From contig CAZNYS010000003.1 of NCBI GenBank assembly GCA_964577305.1, positions 55,129-119,128 on the forward strand: DNA of 64,000 nt, in the 5' to 3' direction. Shown here piece by piece: positions 1-9,281 of this stretch. A program made the translations under genes and the position numbers. The notes beneath the pieces were generated by a model. It was not told the origin of the DNA. It saw only the letters and a program-made list of their open reading frames with translations, and made no database searches. Every line of letters begins with the position of its first letter. Within the stretch, counting starts at the first letter, position 1. This DNA comes from UBA9300 sp964577305 (lineage in GTDB: Bacteria > Bacteroidota > Bacteroidia > Bacteroidales > VadinHA17).

Positions 1-1
1 G

Positions 2-961
2 CAGCCAACAGGAGGAATAGGTTTTTTTGAAGTTATTGAGGATGAAAAAGCTGCATTCATGCTTTTTAATACAGCCATAGAATGGTTGAAAGATAACGGG
101 ATGGAAGCCGTTGATGGGCCTGTTAATTTCGGATCAAATGAGTCAAACTGGGGATTGCTGGTGGAAGGATTTGTTCAGCAGGGATATGGAATGCCATATA
201 ATAAAGAGTACTACAGTGATTATTTTGAAAAATACGGGTTCAGGAACTACTTCAACCAATATAGCTTCCACAGGGATATTGCCTCGGTAAATGTTTTCCC
301 TGAGCGATTTATGAAGATTGCTGAATGGATCAGCCGCAAACCGGGATATTCATTCGAACATTTTACCTTCCGGAATGCTGGCAAGTATACCAATGACCTC
401 GTTGATATATATAATGCCACCTGGTCTGAATTCAGGGAAGATTTCCAGCCTATGGAGTCTTCAGATTTTGATGATACAGTAAAAAAAGGTAAAGCTTTCC
501 TGGATGAGGAATTAATATGGTTTGCATACCATAATGGTGAACCAATTGCATTCTTTATCCTGTATCCGGACCTGAACCAGATACTGAAACACCTTAACGG
601 CAAACTCCATCTCTGGAATATACTAAAGTTCCTGTACCTGAAAAGAAAGCATACCATGACGCGCATGAGAGCCGTTGTGGCAGGTGTAAAACCTGCCTTC
701 AGGAACAGTGGTGTCGAATCGGCAATTTTCAAATGCCTCTATCATGTTTTTATGAAAAAACGTTACTATACAGAACTGGAGCTGTCATGGGTAGGTGATT
801 TTAATAAGATTATGCTGTCAGTGTACAGGGCTGTAGGAGCAGAACAGGTAAAAACACATGTTACTTACAGGTATATGATAAATAAGGATATCGAATTCAT
901 TCGCCTCGAGGATGAAATGAAGGAGCTTGTGGAAATAAAAGAACAAAAATCAGATAATTAA
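2..961 (+). CDS. GNAT-like N-acyltransferase family protein (5' truncated by window edge)
   Basis: The reading frame is open to the first base, so the N-terminus lies outside the window; the visible part is 319 residues. An ATG at 59 exists, but the sequence before it (GGIGFFEVIED) reads as conserved protein, so 59 is not the start. The segment VDGPVNFGSNESNWGLLVEG followed by a C-terminal acyltransferase-like fold resembles a Bacteroidota family usually annotated as GNAT acetyltransferase or hypothetical. The substrate is unknown and no catalytic residue can be named. The gene ends 82 bases before the L31 gene, which has its own promoter, so it is probably a separate unit. Family assignment is from recalled similarity. 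Confidence 0.6.
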   Translation, partial: QPTGGIGFFEVIEDEKAAFMLFNTAIEWLKDNGMEAVDGPVNFGSNESNWGLLVEGFVQQGYGMPYNKEYYSDYFEKYGFRNYFNQYSFHRDIASVNVFPERFMKIAEWISRKPGYSFEHFTFRNAGKYTNDLVDIYNATWSEFREDFQPMESSDFDDTVKKGKAFLDEELIWFAYHNGEPIAFFILYPDLNQILKHLNGKLHLWNILKFLYLKRKHTMTRMRAVVAGVKPAFRNSGVESAIFKCLYHVFMKKRYYTELELSWVGDFNKIMLSVYRAVGAEQVKTHVTYRYMINKDIEFIRLEDEMKELVEIKEQKSDN

Positions 962-972
962 TAAAACAATTC

Positions 973-1003
973 TTTGTGTTTTAATAATTCTTGATTAATT
1001 TTG
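973..1003 (+). promoter_or_regulatory. Bacteroidota-type promoter of the L31 gene
   Basis: TTTG at 973-976 is followed after 19 bases by TAATTTTG (996-1003), matching the Bacteroidota housekeeping consensus TTTG-N19-21-TAnnTTTG exactly. The predicted transcript would start near 1009, about 35 bases before the L31 start codon. Confidence 0.7.
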
Positions 1004-1043
1004 CGAGCCCTTAGAGTAAGAATTATTATAATAAACAGAAGAG

Positions 1044-1310
1044 ATGAAAAAGGAAATACATCCGGAAAATTACAGGTTTGTCGTATTCAAAGACATGTCA
1101 AATAATATATCCTTTTTAACAAAATCTGCCGCTCCCTCAAGGGAAACGATAAAGTGGGAAGATGGCAATGAATACCCTCTGATAAAGCTGGAGATATCTG
1201 ACACATCACATCCTTTCTATACCGGTAAAATGAAATTGGTTGATACTGCTGGAAGGGTAGATAAGTTCATGAACCGATACAAAACACATATAGACAAAAA
1301 GAAAAAGTAA
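1044..1310 (+). CDS. rpmE2: 50S ribosomal protein L31 type B
   Basis: This 88-residue protein is L31 of the large ribosomal subunit. It begins MKKEIHPENYRFVVF and carries the SHPFYTGK and VDKFMNRY segments typical of the family. It lacks the zinc-binding cysteines of type A L31 and has the usual length of the type B (zinc-free) form. The gene stands alone with its own promoter upstream and an intrinsic terminator directly downstream. In other bacteria the zinc-free form is induced under zinc limitation; no Zur-like operator was recognised here, and in Bacteroidota type B is often the only L31. Confidence 0.95.
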   Translation: MKKEIHPENYRFVVFKDMSNNISFLTKSAAPSRETIKWEDGNEYPLIKLEISDTSHPFYTGKMKLVDTAGRVDKFMNRYKTHIDKKKK

Positions 1311-1332
1311 ACCAAATTGATATTATAGTTCA

Positions 1333-1361
1333 AGCCCCTGATTATTAGGGGCTTTTTTTTT
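1333..1361 (+). terminator. Intrinsic terminator after L31
   Basis: Perfect 7-bp stem AGCCCCT (1333-1339) / AGGGGCT (1347-1353) with a 7-base loop, followed by an uninterrupted run of T to 1361. It lies 22 bases after the L31 stop codon and ends this one-gene unit. Confidence 0.9.
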
Positions 1362-1423
1362 GCCTGGGTCTATGTTCAAGGCTGGCATAATGATTGTTAG
1401 GGTGAGAAGGACCTATAAATTAC

Positions 1424-1452
1424 TTGATTTGTGAAAACAAAATGTAATTTTG
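1424..1452 (+). promoter_or_regulatory. Probable promoter of the lon operon
   Basis: TAATTTTG at 1445-1452 matches the -7 element exactly; the upstream element is only TTG at 1424-1426, 18 bases away. The start codon at 1468 would leave a leader of about 10 bases. No heat-shock-specific motif was recognised. Confidence 0.5.
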
Positions 1453-1467
1453 ACATATTAAAACGGT

Positions 1468-3924
1468 ATGCAAAGAAAACAAAATAAAATATTGAATAAT
1501 ATTTTTTCCCCTGATATAGTTGATGAAGAAGGTGAAATAATGCCCATTATTGCCAATGAGGAAGATATAGAGATGGACGATTCACAGGTGCCTGATGAAT
1601 TACCGGTATTATCCCTTCGTAATAATGTACTTTTTCCCGGCGTTGTACTGCCTATTTCAATCGGAAGAACAAAATCCATTAAACTTATCAAGGATGCCTA
1701 TGATGGAGACAGGATCGTTGGCGCAGTAGCCCAGATAGATCCTGAGATTGAAGATCCCAGGTTTACTGACCTCCATAGAATAGGCACTATCGGACATATT
1801 ATCAAGCTTCTTGAGATGCCTGATGGCTCAACTACTGCAATTATCCAGGGCCGAAGAAGGATTGAACTGACAGAGGCTGTGAAGGATGTTCCTTACCTAA
1901 CGGCAAAGGTAGTGGTAAGAGCTGAACAAAAAATAAAAGAAGATACGAGGGAGTTTGATGCAATAGTCAGTTCTCTGAAAGATCTTTCGCTGAGAATAAT
2001 AAAACTTAATCCTGGCATAGCACAGGAAGCATCCTTTGCAATCAAGAATATTGAGAATAAGTCATACCTTATTAACTTCATTTGTTCGAATACAGAAATA
2101 AAGGTGAAGGACAAACAGAAGCTTCTTGAGGCTAACAGCTTGCGCGACAGGGGCATAATGCTCCTGGAGAACCTGGTACAGGAAATGCAGCTGCTCGAGC
2201 TTAAGAATGAACTGCAGTCAAAGGTAAAGACCGACCTCGACCAGCAACAGAGAGAGTTTATGCTGCTCCAACAGATGAAAACCATACAGAACGAACTGGG
2301 AGATAATCCACAGGAGAAGGAGGTTGAGGAATTCAGGGGAAAGGCAAAGGATAAAAAGTGGACCGAAGAAGTTGAAGAAGTTTTTGAAAAGGAACTGGAT
2401 AAACTTCAAAGACTCAATCCTGCAGCCGCTGAATATTCAGTACAGGTAAACTATCTACAGACACTTGTCGACCTTCCCTGGGGTGAGTTTACTGAAGACA
2501 ACCTCGACCTGGAGCATGCTAAAAACGTTCTGGATGAAGATCATTACGGGCTGGAGGAAGTAAAAGACAGAATACTTGAACATCTGGCTGTAATAAAGCT
2601 GAAAGGAAACTTTAAATCACCTATCCTGTGCCTTTATGGCCCTCCCGGTGTCGGGAAAACATCACTGGGCAAGTCGGTGGCCAGGGCTCTGGGCAGACAG
2701 TATGTCAGGATGTCGCTGGGAGGACTGCATGATGAGGCTGAGATCAGGGGGCACCGGAAAACATATATAGGTGCAATGCCTGGCAGGGTAGTTCAGAACA
2801 TAAAAAGAGCAGGGTCTTCAAATCCCGTTTTTATCCTTGATGAGATTGATAAAGTGGGTAAAGATTTCCGGGGAGACCCGGCATCGGCGCTGCTTGAAGT
2901 ACTGGATCCCGAGCAAAATAATGCATTCCATGACAATTTCCTTGAACTGGAATATGATCTCTCCAATGTTCTGTTTATTGCTACAGCAAATACATTGTCT
3001 ACCATAAGCCCCGCATTGCGGGACAGGATGGAGTTGATTGAAATAAATGGCTACCTCCTGGAGGAGAAAATTGAAATTGCCAGGAGGCATCTTCTTCCAA
3101 AACAGCTCGACAATCATGGTGTCAGGAAAGATCAATTCAGACTCCAGCGTTCTGTAATGACTGGTTTGATTGATAATTATACCAGGGAGTCAGGCGTCAG
3201 GGAACTGGAAAAGAGACTTTCAAAACTGATAAGAAGTACAGCAAGGGATATTGCTTACGGTAAAGAACCTGACACGTCACCCGATTATGAAAAGATAACA
3301 TCTATACTGGGACCACCAAAGTATAACAGGGAGAAATATACAGGGAACGACCAGGCTGGAGTGGTCACAGGGCTGGCCTGGACTGCGGCAGGAGGTGTAA
3401 TACTTTTTGTTGAGACAAGCCTTAGCAGGGGCACAGGTAAACTTACCCTGACAGGTAACCTTGGTGATGTGATGAAAGAATCTGCTATTATTGCACTTGA
3501 ATATCTGAAATCGCATGCCGGTCTGCTGGGACTTCCTGATAATCTTTCTGATAACTGGAATGTTCATCTTCATGTCCCTGAAGGAGCGATACCAAAGGAT
3601 GGTCCTTCTGCAGGTATTACCATGGCAGCATCCATTGCATCTGCCTTTACCCAGCGTAAAGTGAAACGTAATATTGCCATGACGGGAGAAATAACCCTGA
3701 GGGGCAAAGTGCTCCCCGTTGGTGGTATAAAGGAAAAAATACTGGCAGCAAGAAGGGCCGGATTGAAAGAAATAATATTATCCTCGGAGAACAGGAAAGA
3801 TGTTACCAATATTAAGGATGTATATCTCAGGGGGCTCAAATTCACTTATGTTGAAACAATAATGGATGTGCTGGATTTATCCCTTTTAAAACAGAAGGTA
3901 GCAAATCCAAAGAAGATAGTTTGA
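1468..3924 (+). CDS. lon: ATP-dependent protease La (Lon)
   Basis: Lon is a cytoplasmic AAA+ serine protease that degrades misfolded and regulatory proteins. The 818 residues show the full domain order: an acidic N-terminal extension of about 45 residues, the LON substrate-binding domain (about 45-245), a coiled linker, the AAA+ module with Walker A GPPGVGKT (391-398) and Walker B ILDEID (456-461), and the C-terminal protease domain. The catalytic dyad is visible: Ser714 in PKDGPSAG and Lys757 in GGIKEK, separated by 43 residues as in E. coli Lon. Length is normal. It is the first gene of a tight run with the SLC12-like transporter (10 bases downstream) and coaD. Confidence 0.98.
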   Translation: MQRKQNKILNNIFSPDIVDEEGEIMPIIANEEDIEMDDSQVPDELPVLSLRNNVLFPGVVLPISIGRTKSIKLIKDAYDGDRIVGAVAQIDPEIEDPRFTDLHRIGTIGHIIKLLEMPDGSTTAIIQGRRRIELTEAVKDVPYLTAKVVVRAEQKIKEDTREFDAIVSSLKDLSLRIIKLNPGIAQEASFAIKNIENKSYLINFICSNTEIKVKDKQKLLEANSLRDRGIMLLENLVQEMQLLELKNELQSKVKTDLDQQQREFMLLQQMKTIQNELGDNPQEKEVEEFRGKAKDKKWTEEVEEVFEKELDKLQRLNPAAAEYSVQVNYLQTLVDLPWGEFTEDNLDLEHAKNVLDEDHYGLEEVKDRILEHLAVIKLKGNFKSPILCLYGPPGVGKTSLGKSVARALGRQYVRMSLGGLHDEAEIRGHRKTYIGAMPGRVVQNIKRAGSSNPVFILDEIDKVGKDFRGDPASALLEVLDPEQNNAFHDNFLELEYDLSNVLFIATANTLSTISPALRDRMELIEINGYLLEEKIEIARRHLLPKQLDNHGVRKDQFRLQRSVMTGLIDNYTRESGVRELEKRLSKLIRSTARDIAYGKEPDTSPDYEKITSILGPPKYNREKYTGNDQAGVVTGLAWTAAGGVILFVETSLSRGTGKLTLTGNLGDVMKESAIIALEYLKSHAGLLGLPDNLSDNWNVHLHVPEGAIPKDGPSAGITMAASIASAFTQRKVKRNIAMTGEITLRGKVLPVGGIKEKILAARRAGLKEIILSSENRKDVTNIKDVYLRGLKFTYVETIMDVLDLSLLKQKVANPKKIV

Positions 3925-3934
3925 TTTTAAAATT

Positions 3935-6154
3935 ATGGCCCGTCTGGTTTCAGAAAAGAAAGCCAATTTCGGGACATTACCGGTCTTTATGACCGCTGTC
4001 TCCACAATACTTGGAGCAATATTGTTCCTCAGGTTCGGCTATGCAGTTGCTCATGTTGGTTTCCTGGGGGTAATAGGCCTGATAGTGATAGGTCATCTTG
4101 TTACTTTCCCTACGGCAATGGCAGTGGCAGAGATTGCAACTAACCAGAGAGTACGGGGAGGAGGTGCATATTTTATTTTGTCAAGGTCATTCGGCCTTAA
4201 TATCGGCGCCGCAATAGGTATTGCCCTGTACCTGTCGCAGGCTATAAGCATAGCATTTTATATAATTGCCTTTGCTGAAGCTTTTGACCCTTTGATAACA
4301 TGGCTGGATAACAGGTTTGGCTTTGTAATACCTGATAACAGGTATATAAGTATACCCACTATGGTATTGCTTTCTGTGTTGTTCCTGACAAGAGGGGCAA
4401 ACCTGGGGATGAAATTCCTCTACCTGGTTGTCATGCTCCTTTTCTCGGCACTGATACTCTTTTTTGCAGGTAAGAACGGTAATAACCCTGGAACGATTGA
4501 TTTCACTGCAAGGGTGAGCAATCCAGATAATTTTTTCTATGTTTTTACCATTGTATTCCCGGCTTTTACAGGCCTGGCTGCCGGTCTTGGTCTGTCAGGC
4601 GACCTGCGTGAACCTGAAAAGTCAATACCAAGGGGTACATTGCTTGCTACCATTGCCGGTTTCTTTATATATATAGCAGTGGCATATAAGCTTACTATCT
4701 CAGCAACAACTGAAGATATGGCTGCTGACCAGTTAATAATGAGCAAAATAGCCCTGTGGGGACCTATAATACCCATAGGCCTGGCTGCAGCTTCATTGTC
4801 TTCAGGACTTGGCTCAATAATGGTAGCACCAAGGACACTGCAGGCGATAGGACTCGACAACATTTTCCCCTCGGGACCAATAAACCGTTGGTTCGCAAAA
4901 GGGAAAAACATATCAAATGAACCGGTTAATGCTTCTTTAATAACCCTGATAATAGCTTTCTTTTTTGTCCTTATCGGTGAGCTCGATTTTGTTGCCAAAA
5001 TAATATCCATGTTTTTCATGGTGACTTACGGGGCTATATGCCTGATTTCATTACTCGAACATTTTGCAGCGGATCCTTCATACAGGCCTACCTTCAAATC
5101 AAGATGGTACCTCTCACTCATTGGAGCGGTAATGTCATTCTGGCTTATGTTCAAGATGAATACCCCTTATGCAATACTATCTATAGCTTTGATGGCCCTG
5201 TTTTATTATATGATCAGCCGGACAGGTACAGAAAAAAAGGGACTGGTGAAACTTTTCCGCGGAGTCGTTTTCCAGATGAGCAGGCAGCTCCAGGTGTTTG
5301 CCCAGAGAGCCGATAAAGAAGATCTTGATTCATCATGGAGACCATTTGTGATCTGTATATCATCCGAATCCTTTAAAAGAAGATCAGCTTTCGACCTCCT
5401 TCGATGGATATCATACCGGTACGGGTTTGGTACATACATTCATTATATTAAAGGTTACCTTACCAAAAAGACAAACTCCGAATCCAGGCAGGCCGTTGAA
5501 AAATTACTTAACCTCTCGGCAGGGAGCAGGAGCAGGGTATACCTTGATACCATAATCAGCCCTTCCTATACAACAGCCATTGCCCAGGTGATGCAGTTGT
5601 CTGGAATTTCAGGCAAGGGGAATAATATGATCCTGTTTGAGTTCTCGAGATCTGAACCTGAAACACTGGAAGAGCCCCTGAAAAATTATGAACTCATAAG
5701 CTCTACGGGATTTGATTTATGTGTCCTTAATACCTCCTATAAGGGATACGGATACAGAAAGGAAATACACGTATGGATCACATCACGGGATTATGTGAAT
5801 GCCAACCTTATGATATTGCTTGCCTATATTATTCTTGGTCATCCCGAATGGCAAAAAGGAGAAATAAAAATATTTGCCATAGTTAAGAAAGAAGATCTTG
5901 ATAGCAGGAAAGAAGAGCTTATAGGTCTTATACGCAGCGGCAGGCTGCCAATTTCTGCTTCTAATATTCAGCTTATATCCGATACAGAAGGACAGGATGA
6001 AATAGTCTGCAAGTATTCAATTGATGCCGATCTTACAATAATAGGATTTACCCGCGAAGAGCTAAGCTCACAGGGACCTAAATTATTCTCAAATTATAAG
6101 GATATTGGTAATATCCTGTATGTTAATTCAAATCAAGGCAAAGAAATTACCTGA
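3935..6154 (+). CDS. SLC12-like cation-chloride cotransporter / APC superfamily permease
   Basis: This 739-residue inner-membrane protein has about 12 hydrophobic segments in its first 430 residues and a hydrophilic C-terminal domain of about 300 residues. The N-terminus (FGTLPVFMTAVSTILGAILF, then LRFGYAVA) and the segment FPAFTGLAAGLGLSGDLREP match bacterial members of the SLC12 (Na-K-Cl cotransporter-like) family of the APC superfamily. The C-terminal domain parallels the cytosolic regulatory domain of SLC12 proteins. The transported substrate cannot be read from sequence; K+, Cl- or amino acids are the options. It starts 10 bases after lon and ends 12 bases before coaD, so the three are probably cotranscribed, although no functional link is obvious. 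Confidence 0.8.
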   Translation: MARLVSEKKANFGTLPVFMTAVSTILGAILFLRFGYAVAHVGFLGVIGLIVIGHLVTFPTAMAVAEIATNQRVRGGGAYFILSRSFGLNIGAAIGIALYLSQAISIAFYIIAFAEAFDPLITWLDNRFGFVIPDNRYISIPTMVLLSVLFLTRGANLGMKFLYLVVMLLFSALILFFAGKNGNNPGTIDFTARVSNPDNFFYVFTIVFPAFTGLAAGLGLSGDLREPEKSIPRGTLLATIAGFFIYIAVAYKLTISATTEDMAADQLIMSKIALWGPIIPIGLAAASLSSGLGSIMVAPRTLQAIGLDNIFPSGPINRWFAKGKNISNEPVNASLITLIIAFFFVLIGELDFVAKIISMFFMVTYGAICLISLLEHFAADPSYRPTFKSRWYLSLIGAVMSFWLMFKMNTPYAILSIALMALFYYMISRTGTEKKGLVKLFRGVVFQMSRQLQVFAQRADKEDLDSSWRPFVICISSESFKRRSAFDLLRWISYRYGFGTYIHYIKGYLTKKTNSESRQAVEKLLNLSAGSRSRVYLDTIISPSYTTAIAQVMQLSGISGKGNNMILFEFSRSEPETLEEPLKNYELISSTGFDLCVLNTSYKGYGYRKEIHVWITSRDYVNANLMILLAYIILGHPEWQKGEIKIFAIVKKEDLDSRKEELIGLIRSGRLPISASNIQLISDTEGQDEIVCKYSIDADLTIIGFTREELSSQGPKLFSNYKDIGNILYVNSNQGKEIT

Positions 6155-6166
6155 AAATAAAAAGAT

Positions 6167-6649
6167 ATGAAGAATACAGAAAAGAAAATAGCAGTGTTCC
6201 CCGGCTCATTCGACCCTTTTACACGTGGCCACGAGTCAATTGTTAACCGGGCCCTCAGTCTCTTTGATGAAATAATAATAGCCATTGGTGCAAATGCCCT
6301 GAAAGATGGGTTTTTTACACTTGAGAACAGGAAGAGAATGATCAGGGATGTCTTTAAGGGTATAGATATGGTCAGGGTATCACATTACGAGGGACTTACG
6401 GTTGATTTCTGCAGGAAGAACAATGCCTCATTCCTTCTCAGGGGTATAAGAACCGCTGCCGACTTCGAATATGAAAGAGCCATTGCCCAGTTAAATAAGG
6501 CCATGGCCCCTGAAATAGAGTCAGTGATGCTGCTTACAACACCTGATATGACACCGATAAACAGTACCATAGTACGTGATATTATCCGTAATGGAGGGGA
6601 TGCTTCAAAATTTGTTCCCTCAAGTATAGATATCAATAATTACCGTTAG
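6167..6649 (+). CDS. coaD: Phosphopantetheine adenylyltransferase
   Basis: CoaD transfers AMP from ATP to 4'-phosphopantetheine, the penultimate step of coenzyme A synthesis, in the cytoplasm. The 160-residue length is typical. The nucleotidyltransferase signature is present at the N-terminus (FPGSFDPFTRGHE, the T/HxGH motif), as are LRGIRTAADFEYE and the C-terminal INSTIVRDI motif, which corresponds to ISSTxVR. It follows the transporter by 12 bases, and its stop codon directly abuts the start of the next gene, which suggests translational coupling. Confidence 0.97.
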   Translation: MKNTEKKIAVFPGSFDPFTRGHESIVNRALSLFDEIIIAIGANALKDGFFTLENRKRMIRDVFKGIDMVRVSHYEGLTVDFCRKNNASFLLRGIRTAADFEYERAIAQLNKAMAPEIESVMLLTTPDMTPINSTIVRDIIRNGGDASKFVPSSIDINNYR

Positions 6650-8065
6650 ATGAAGAAAATCCTTACCCTTGTCCTGGTTATTACTTTATGTTCGGCAATA
6701 ATCAGAGGCAGGGACGTGCAATTGAACGGATATGCTCCAGGTGGAGCAGGTCAGTACATAGAGGTGTACAATCAACCTGATCCCATAACAGAGCAGCCAG
6801 TGCTGATTGACAGGATCCAAATCCCGGATAATGAAAATTTCAGTTTTAGCATAGATTGTAATAATATATGCTGGCTCAGGTTAAGATATGGTGTATACGA
6901 ATTTATCCTTGTTGTTGAAAAGGGCGGGTCTTATCAACTTGAACTGCCAGGTTACATAGCCAGGACAAAAGCTGAAAAGCTGAATCCTTTTTTTGAATAC
7001 GAACTTATGCATATTAATGTGGCAGGTAATGATAATATCAATAACAGGATAAAATATATTGATTCACGGTTTTTCAATTACACCAATCGTATTACACGTT
7101 CAATATACCTTGGTGAACCACTAGGTGGCAAAGACTCACTGCTGAAATCATTTGCCCGTATCGAAGAATTAATAACAGGAGATTATTCAGCCAGGTATTA
7201 CGAGTACAGGTATTGCTTGCTGAAGATGATATCAGAAAAACAAACAGTTCCGGGATCAGATGATCTGGCCCTGATAAACAGGACATTCCTGCCCCATATG
7301 CCAGCTTATACTGACCTTGTCAGGCAGGTGTTTAACGGATACCTCAGACGTCTGGCAAATGATCGCCAGACATCATCATTGCGGGCGTGTATTAATTCAG
7401 GAGGGCCTTACCATGAAATAGTAAGACTTATACAGGAGCAGGAGATTATAAGAGATACATCACTCCTGGAATTTGTAATGCTGTCAAACCTGTACAATGA
7501 ATATTACATGGGCGGCTTCAGAAAAGAGGGGGTGGAAAAAATTTTTGAATGGATGTCAGCCAATGCCATGAATAAATATAATCGCCACCTTGCAGGTATT
7601 ATTACTGAAAAGATAAACAGGCTTAAGCCGGGGAATATTCCACCGGGTTTCAGGCTAATGAACCCCGAAGGTAAAATATACACTCTCGATAGCCTCATGG
7701 GTAAATTTACAATCCTGGCATTCGGTAACATGGAATTGCCCGAAACAAAGTCCGAATTGGATATATTGAATAACTGGACTGGTGAATATAAAGACAGACT
7801 GGCTGTTGTTGTGATATTACTTGATGACGACTTTAAGTCTTCTCTGGAACGGCTTGGAAATGATAATTATGATTTTATTTTCCTGGACGGGTCCGAATCC
7901 ACTGGCCTGGTGCAGGACTATGAGATAAAGTATTCACCGGTATTCTATTTTTTAAACAAGGACCTGAGGCTTATCCGTTCCCCTGCAGTATTACCTTCTG
8001 AAAACTTATGGGGCTCAGTTGTTTTACAGCTTCGTGATGGCCTCATGGATAACATCAGAGACTGA
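6650..8065 (+). CDS. Secreted thioredoxin-fold (TlpA/AhpC-like) protein lacking the CxxC motif
   Basis: The 471-residue protein has an N-terminal signal sequence (MKKILTLVLVITLCSAIIRG), then a beta-rich region resembling the N-terminal domain of Bacteroidota TlpA-like proteins, a helical middle part, and a C-terminal thioredoxin-like domain (about 325-465). That domain keeps the strand FTILAFG and a cis-proline-like KYSPVFYF, but where a redox pair would sit (about 360-365) the sequence is NMELPE, with no cysteine. It therefore cannot act as a classical thiol oxidoreductase; a binding or structural role is inferred. The start codon follows the coaD stop with no gap. Its 3' end overlaps the convergent Nudix gene by 42 bases. 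Confidence 0.7.
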   Translation: MKKILTLVLVITLCSAIIRGRDVQLNGYAPGGAGQYIEVYNQPDPITEQPVLIDRIQIPDNENFSFSIDCNNICWLRLRYGVYEFILVVEKGGSYQLELPGYIARTKAEKLNPFFEYELMHINVAGNDNINNRIKYIDSRFFNYTNRITRSIYLGEPLGGKDSLLKSFARIEELITGDYSARYYEYRYCLLKMISEKQTVPGSDDLALINRTFLPHMPAYTDLVRQVFNGYLRRLANDRQTSSLRACINSGGPYHEIVRLIQEQEIIRDTSLLEFVMLSNLYNEYYMGGFRKEGVEKIFEWMSANAMNKYNRHLAGIITEKINRLKPGNIPPGFRLMNPEGKIYTLDSLMGKFTILAFGNMELPETKSELDILNNWTGEYKDRLAVVVILLDDDFKSSLERLGNDNYDFIFLDGSESTGLVQDYEIKYSPVFYFLNKDLRLIRSPAVLPSENLWGSVVLQLRDGLMDNIRD

Positions 8066-8635
8066 AGGCCAGGTGTTTTGATGTACATATTTTATTTCTT
8101 CCCTGCTGAACCACCTTACTTCAGTAATATCTTCTGAAATCTGGGGCGCGGCTTTACCCTCTCCCGTGTCGTTAAAAACATACCAGTGTGTTTCTTTCAG
8201 TACCCATTTTTCATCTTTTTTGTAAATATGATATGTCGGGTTAAGTATTAACCTGGCTTCTCCGGCGATAAGCCCTGTTTCTTCTTCGATCTCCCTGACT
8301 GCACATTCCCGTACAGATTCATTTTCAGAAAGGTGGCCTTTAGGAATATCCCATTTGCTTCGTCTCCTGATAAATAATAACTCTTCATTATCATTGTACA
8401 ATAATCCGCCCGAAGCTATTCTGTTCTCAAAATATGCCCTGAATGCGTTCCAAAGTGAGTTAATCTTATACGAATAAATGTTTAGTGAGCTGATTTCATT
8501 GTTCCTGATAAAGGCTGAAATTTTAGCATAAAGCTCATCTATATCATGGTATTTATAGAATAAGCGGTATTTTTGCATTCGGTCGGGTTGACTGCTAATA
8601 AATATGAACCTTTTATCGAAGTAAATCTTATACAC
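8024..8635 (-). CDS. Nudix hydrolase
   Basis: The complete Nudix box is present: GHLSENE, then SVRECAV, then REIEEETGL, matching GX5EX7REUXEEXGU and binding the catalytic divalent metal. Enzymes of this family hydrolyse nucleoside diphosphates linked to another moiety; the substrate is not predictable here. The start chosen is GTG at 8635, because the first residues (YKIYFDKRFIFIS) resemble the N-terminus of Bacteroidota homologues. An ATG at 8578 (MQKYRLF) is the alternative and would remove 19 residues. With the GTG start the gene lies only 6 bases from the divergent pyrE start. The 3' end overlaps the preceding convergent gene by 42 bases. Confidence 0.85.
   Translation of the reverse strand: MYKIYFDKRFIFISSQPDRMQKYRLFYKYHDIDELYAKISAFIRNNEISSLNIYSYKINSLWNAFRAYFENRIASGGLLYNDNEELLFIRRRSKWDIPKGHLSENESVRECAVREIEEETGLIAGEARLILNPTYHIYKKDEKWVLKETHWYVFNDTGEGKAAPQISEDITEVRWFSREEIKYVHQNTWPSVSDVIHEAITKL
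8568..8575 (+). promoter_or_regulatory. Candidate pyrE promoter -7 element
   Basis: TATTTTTG matches TAnnTTTG and lies 66 bases upstream of the pyrE start codon, inside the 5' end of the divergent Nudix gene. No clear TTTG element was found 19-21 bases further upstream, so the call is weak. Confidence 0.35.
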
Positions 8636-8641
8636 CAGTCT

Positions 8642-9274
8642 ATGGAAAATACTGCAAAATCAATTGCGGATTATTTATTACAAATTAAAGCAATAAAACT
8701 ACAACCGTCAAATCCTTTTACCTGGGCTTCGGGATGGAAATCTCCCATATATTGTGATAACAGGAAAACACTTTCATTTCCTGAAGTCAGGTTAGCAATC
8801 AGGGATGCTTTCGTAAAGAAAATAAAAGAGCTATATCCTGGCACTGAACTTATTGCAGGAGTAGCAACCGGAGCTATAGCTCATGGTGTACTGGTAGCCG
8901 ATGCCATGGACCTGCCTTTTATATATGTGCGATCAGGAGCGAAGGAACACGGACTTGGGAACCGAATTGAAGGATCTTATGAGCATGGCCAGAAAGTCGT
9001 GGTTATCGAGGATCTTATATCTACCGGGAGCAGTAGCCTGAGGGCTGTGAATGCCCTGCGGGAGGCAGGATGCGATGTGCTGGGGATGATCGCAATATTT
9101 AAATATGGCTTTAAGAAAGCAGAGGATAATTTCAGGGCTAATGAGTGCAATTTGTTCACACTGAGTGATTATAACATCCTGGTTGAACAGGCAATGGCGT
9201 CAGGGTATATTACTGATAATGATATTGATACATTAAGTAAATGGAGGCAGGATCCTTCGGCCTGGGGTAAATAA
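8642..9274 (+). CDS. pyrE: Orotate phosphoribosyltransferase
   Basis: PyrE joins orotate to PRPP to make orotidine 5'-monophosphate in pyrimidine synthesis. The 210-residue length is normal for the family. The PRPP-binding motif VVVIEDLISTGSSS is at about 119-132, and the N-terminal FTWASGWKSPIYCDNR segment is diagnostic. The start is the ATG at 8642 (MENTAKSIADYLL); the frame extends further upstream only through a TTG with no conserved sequence. It is followed after 7 bases by the SRPBCC gene. No attenuator or PyrR-like leader was seen. Confidence 0.96.
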   Translation: MENTAKSIADYLLQIKAIKLQPSNPFTWASGWKSPIYCDNRKTLSFPEVRLAIRDAFVKKIKELYPGTELIAGVATGAIAHGVLVADAMDLPFIYVRSGAKEHGLGNRIEGSYEHGQKVVVIEDLISTGSSSLRAVNALREAGCDVLGMIAIFKYGFKKAEDNFRANECNLFTLSDYNILVEQAMASGYITDNDIDTLSKWRQDPSAWGK

Positions 9275-9281
9275 TTTAATT

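Noticed and set aside
5038..5316. Small frame within the SLC12-like gene
   Set aside because: It is in a different frame from the strongly conserved transporter sequence and has no start signal or similarity of its own.
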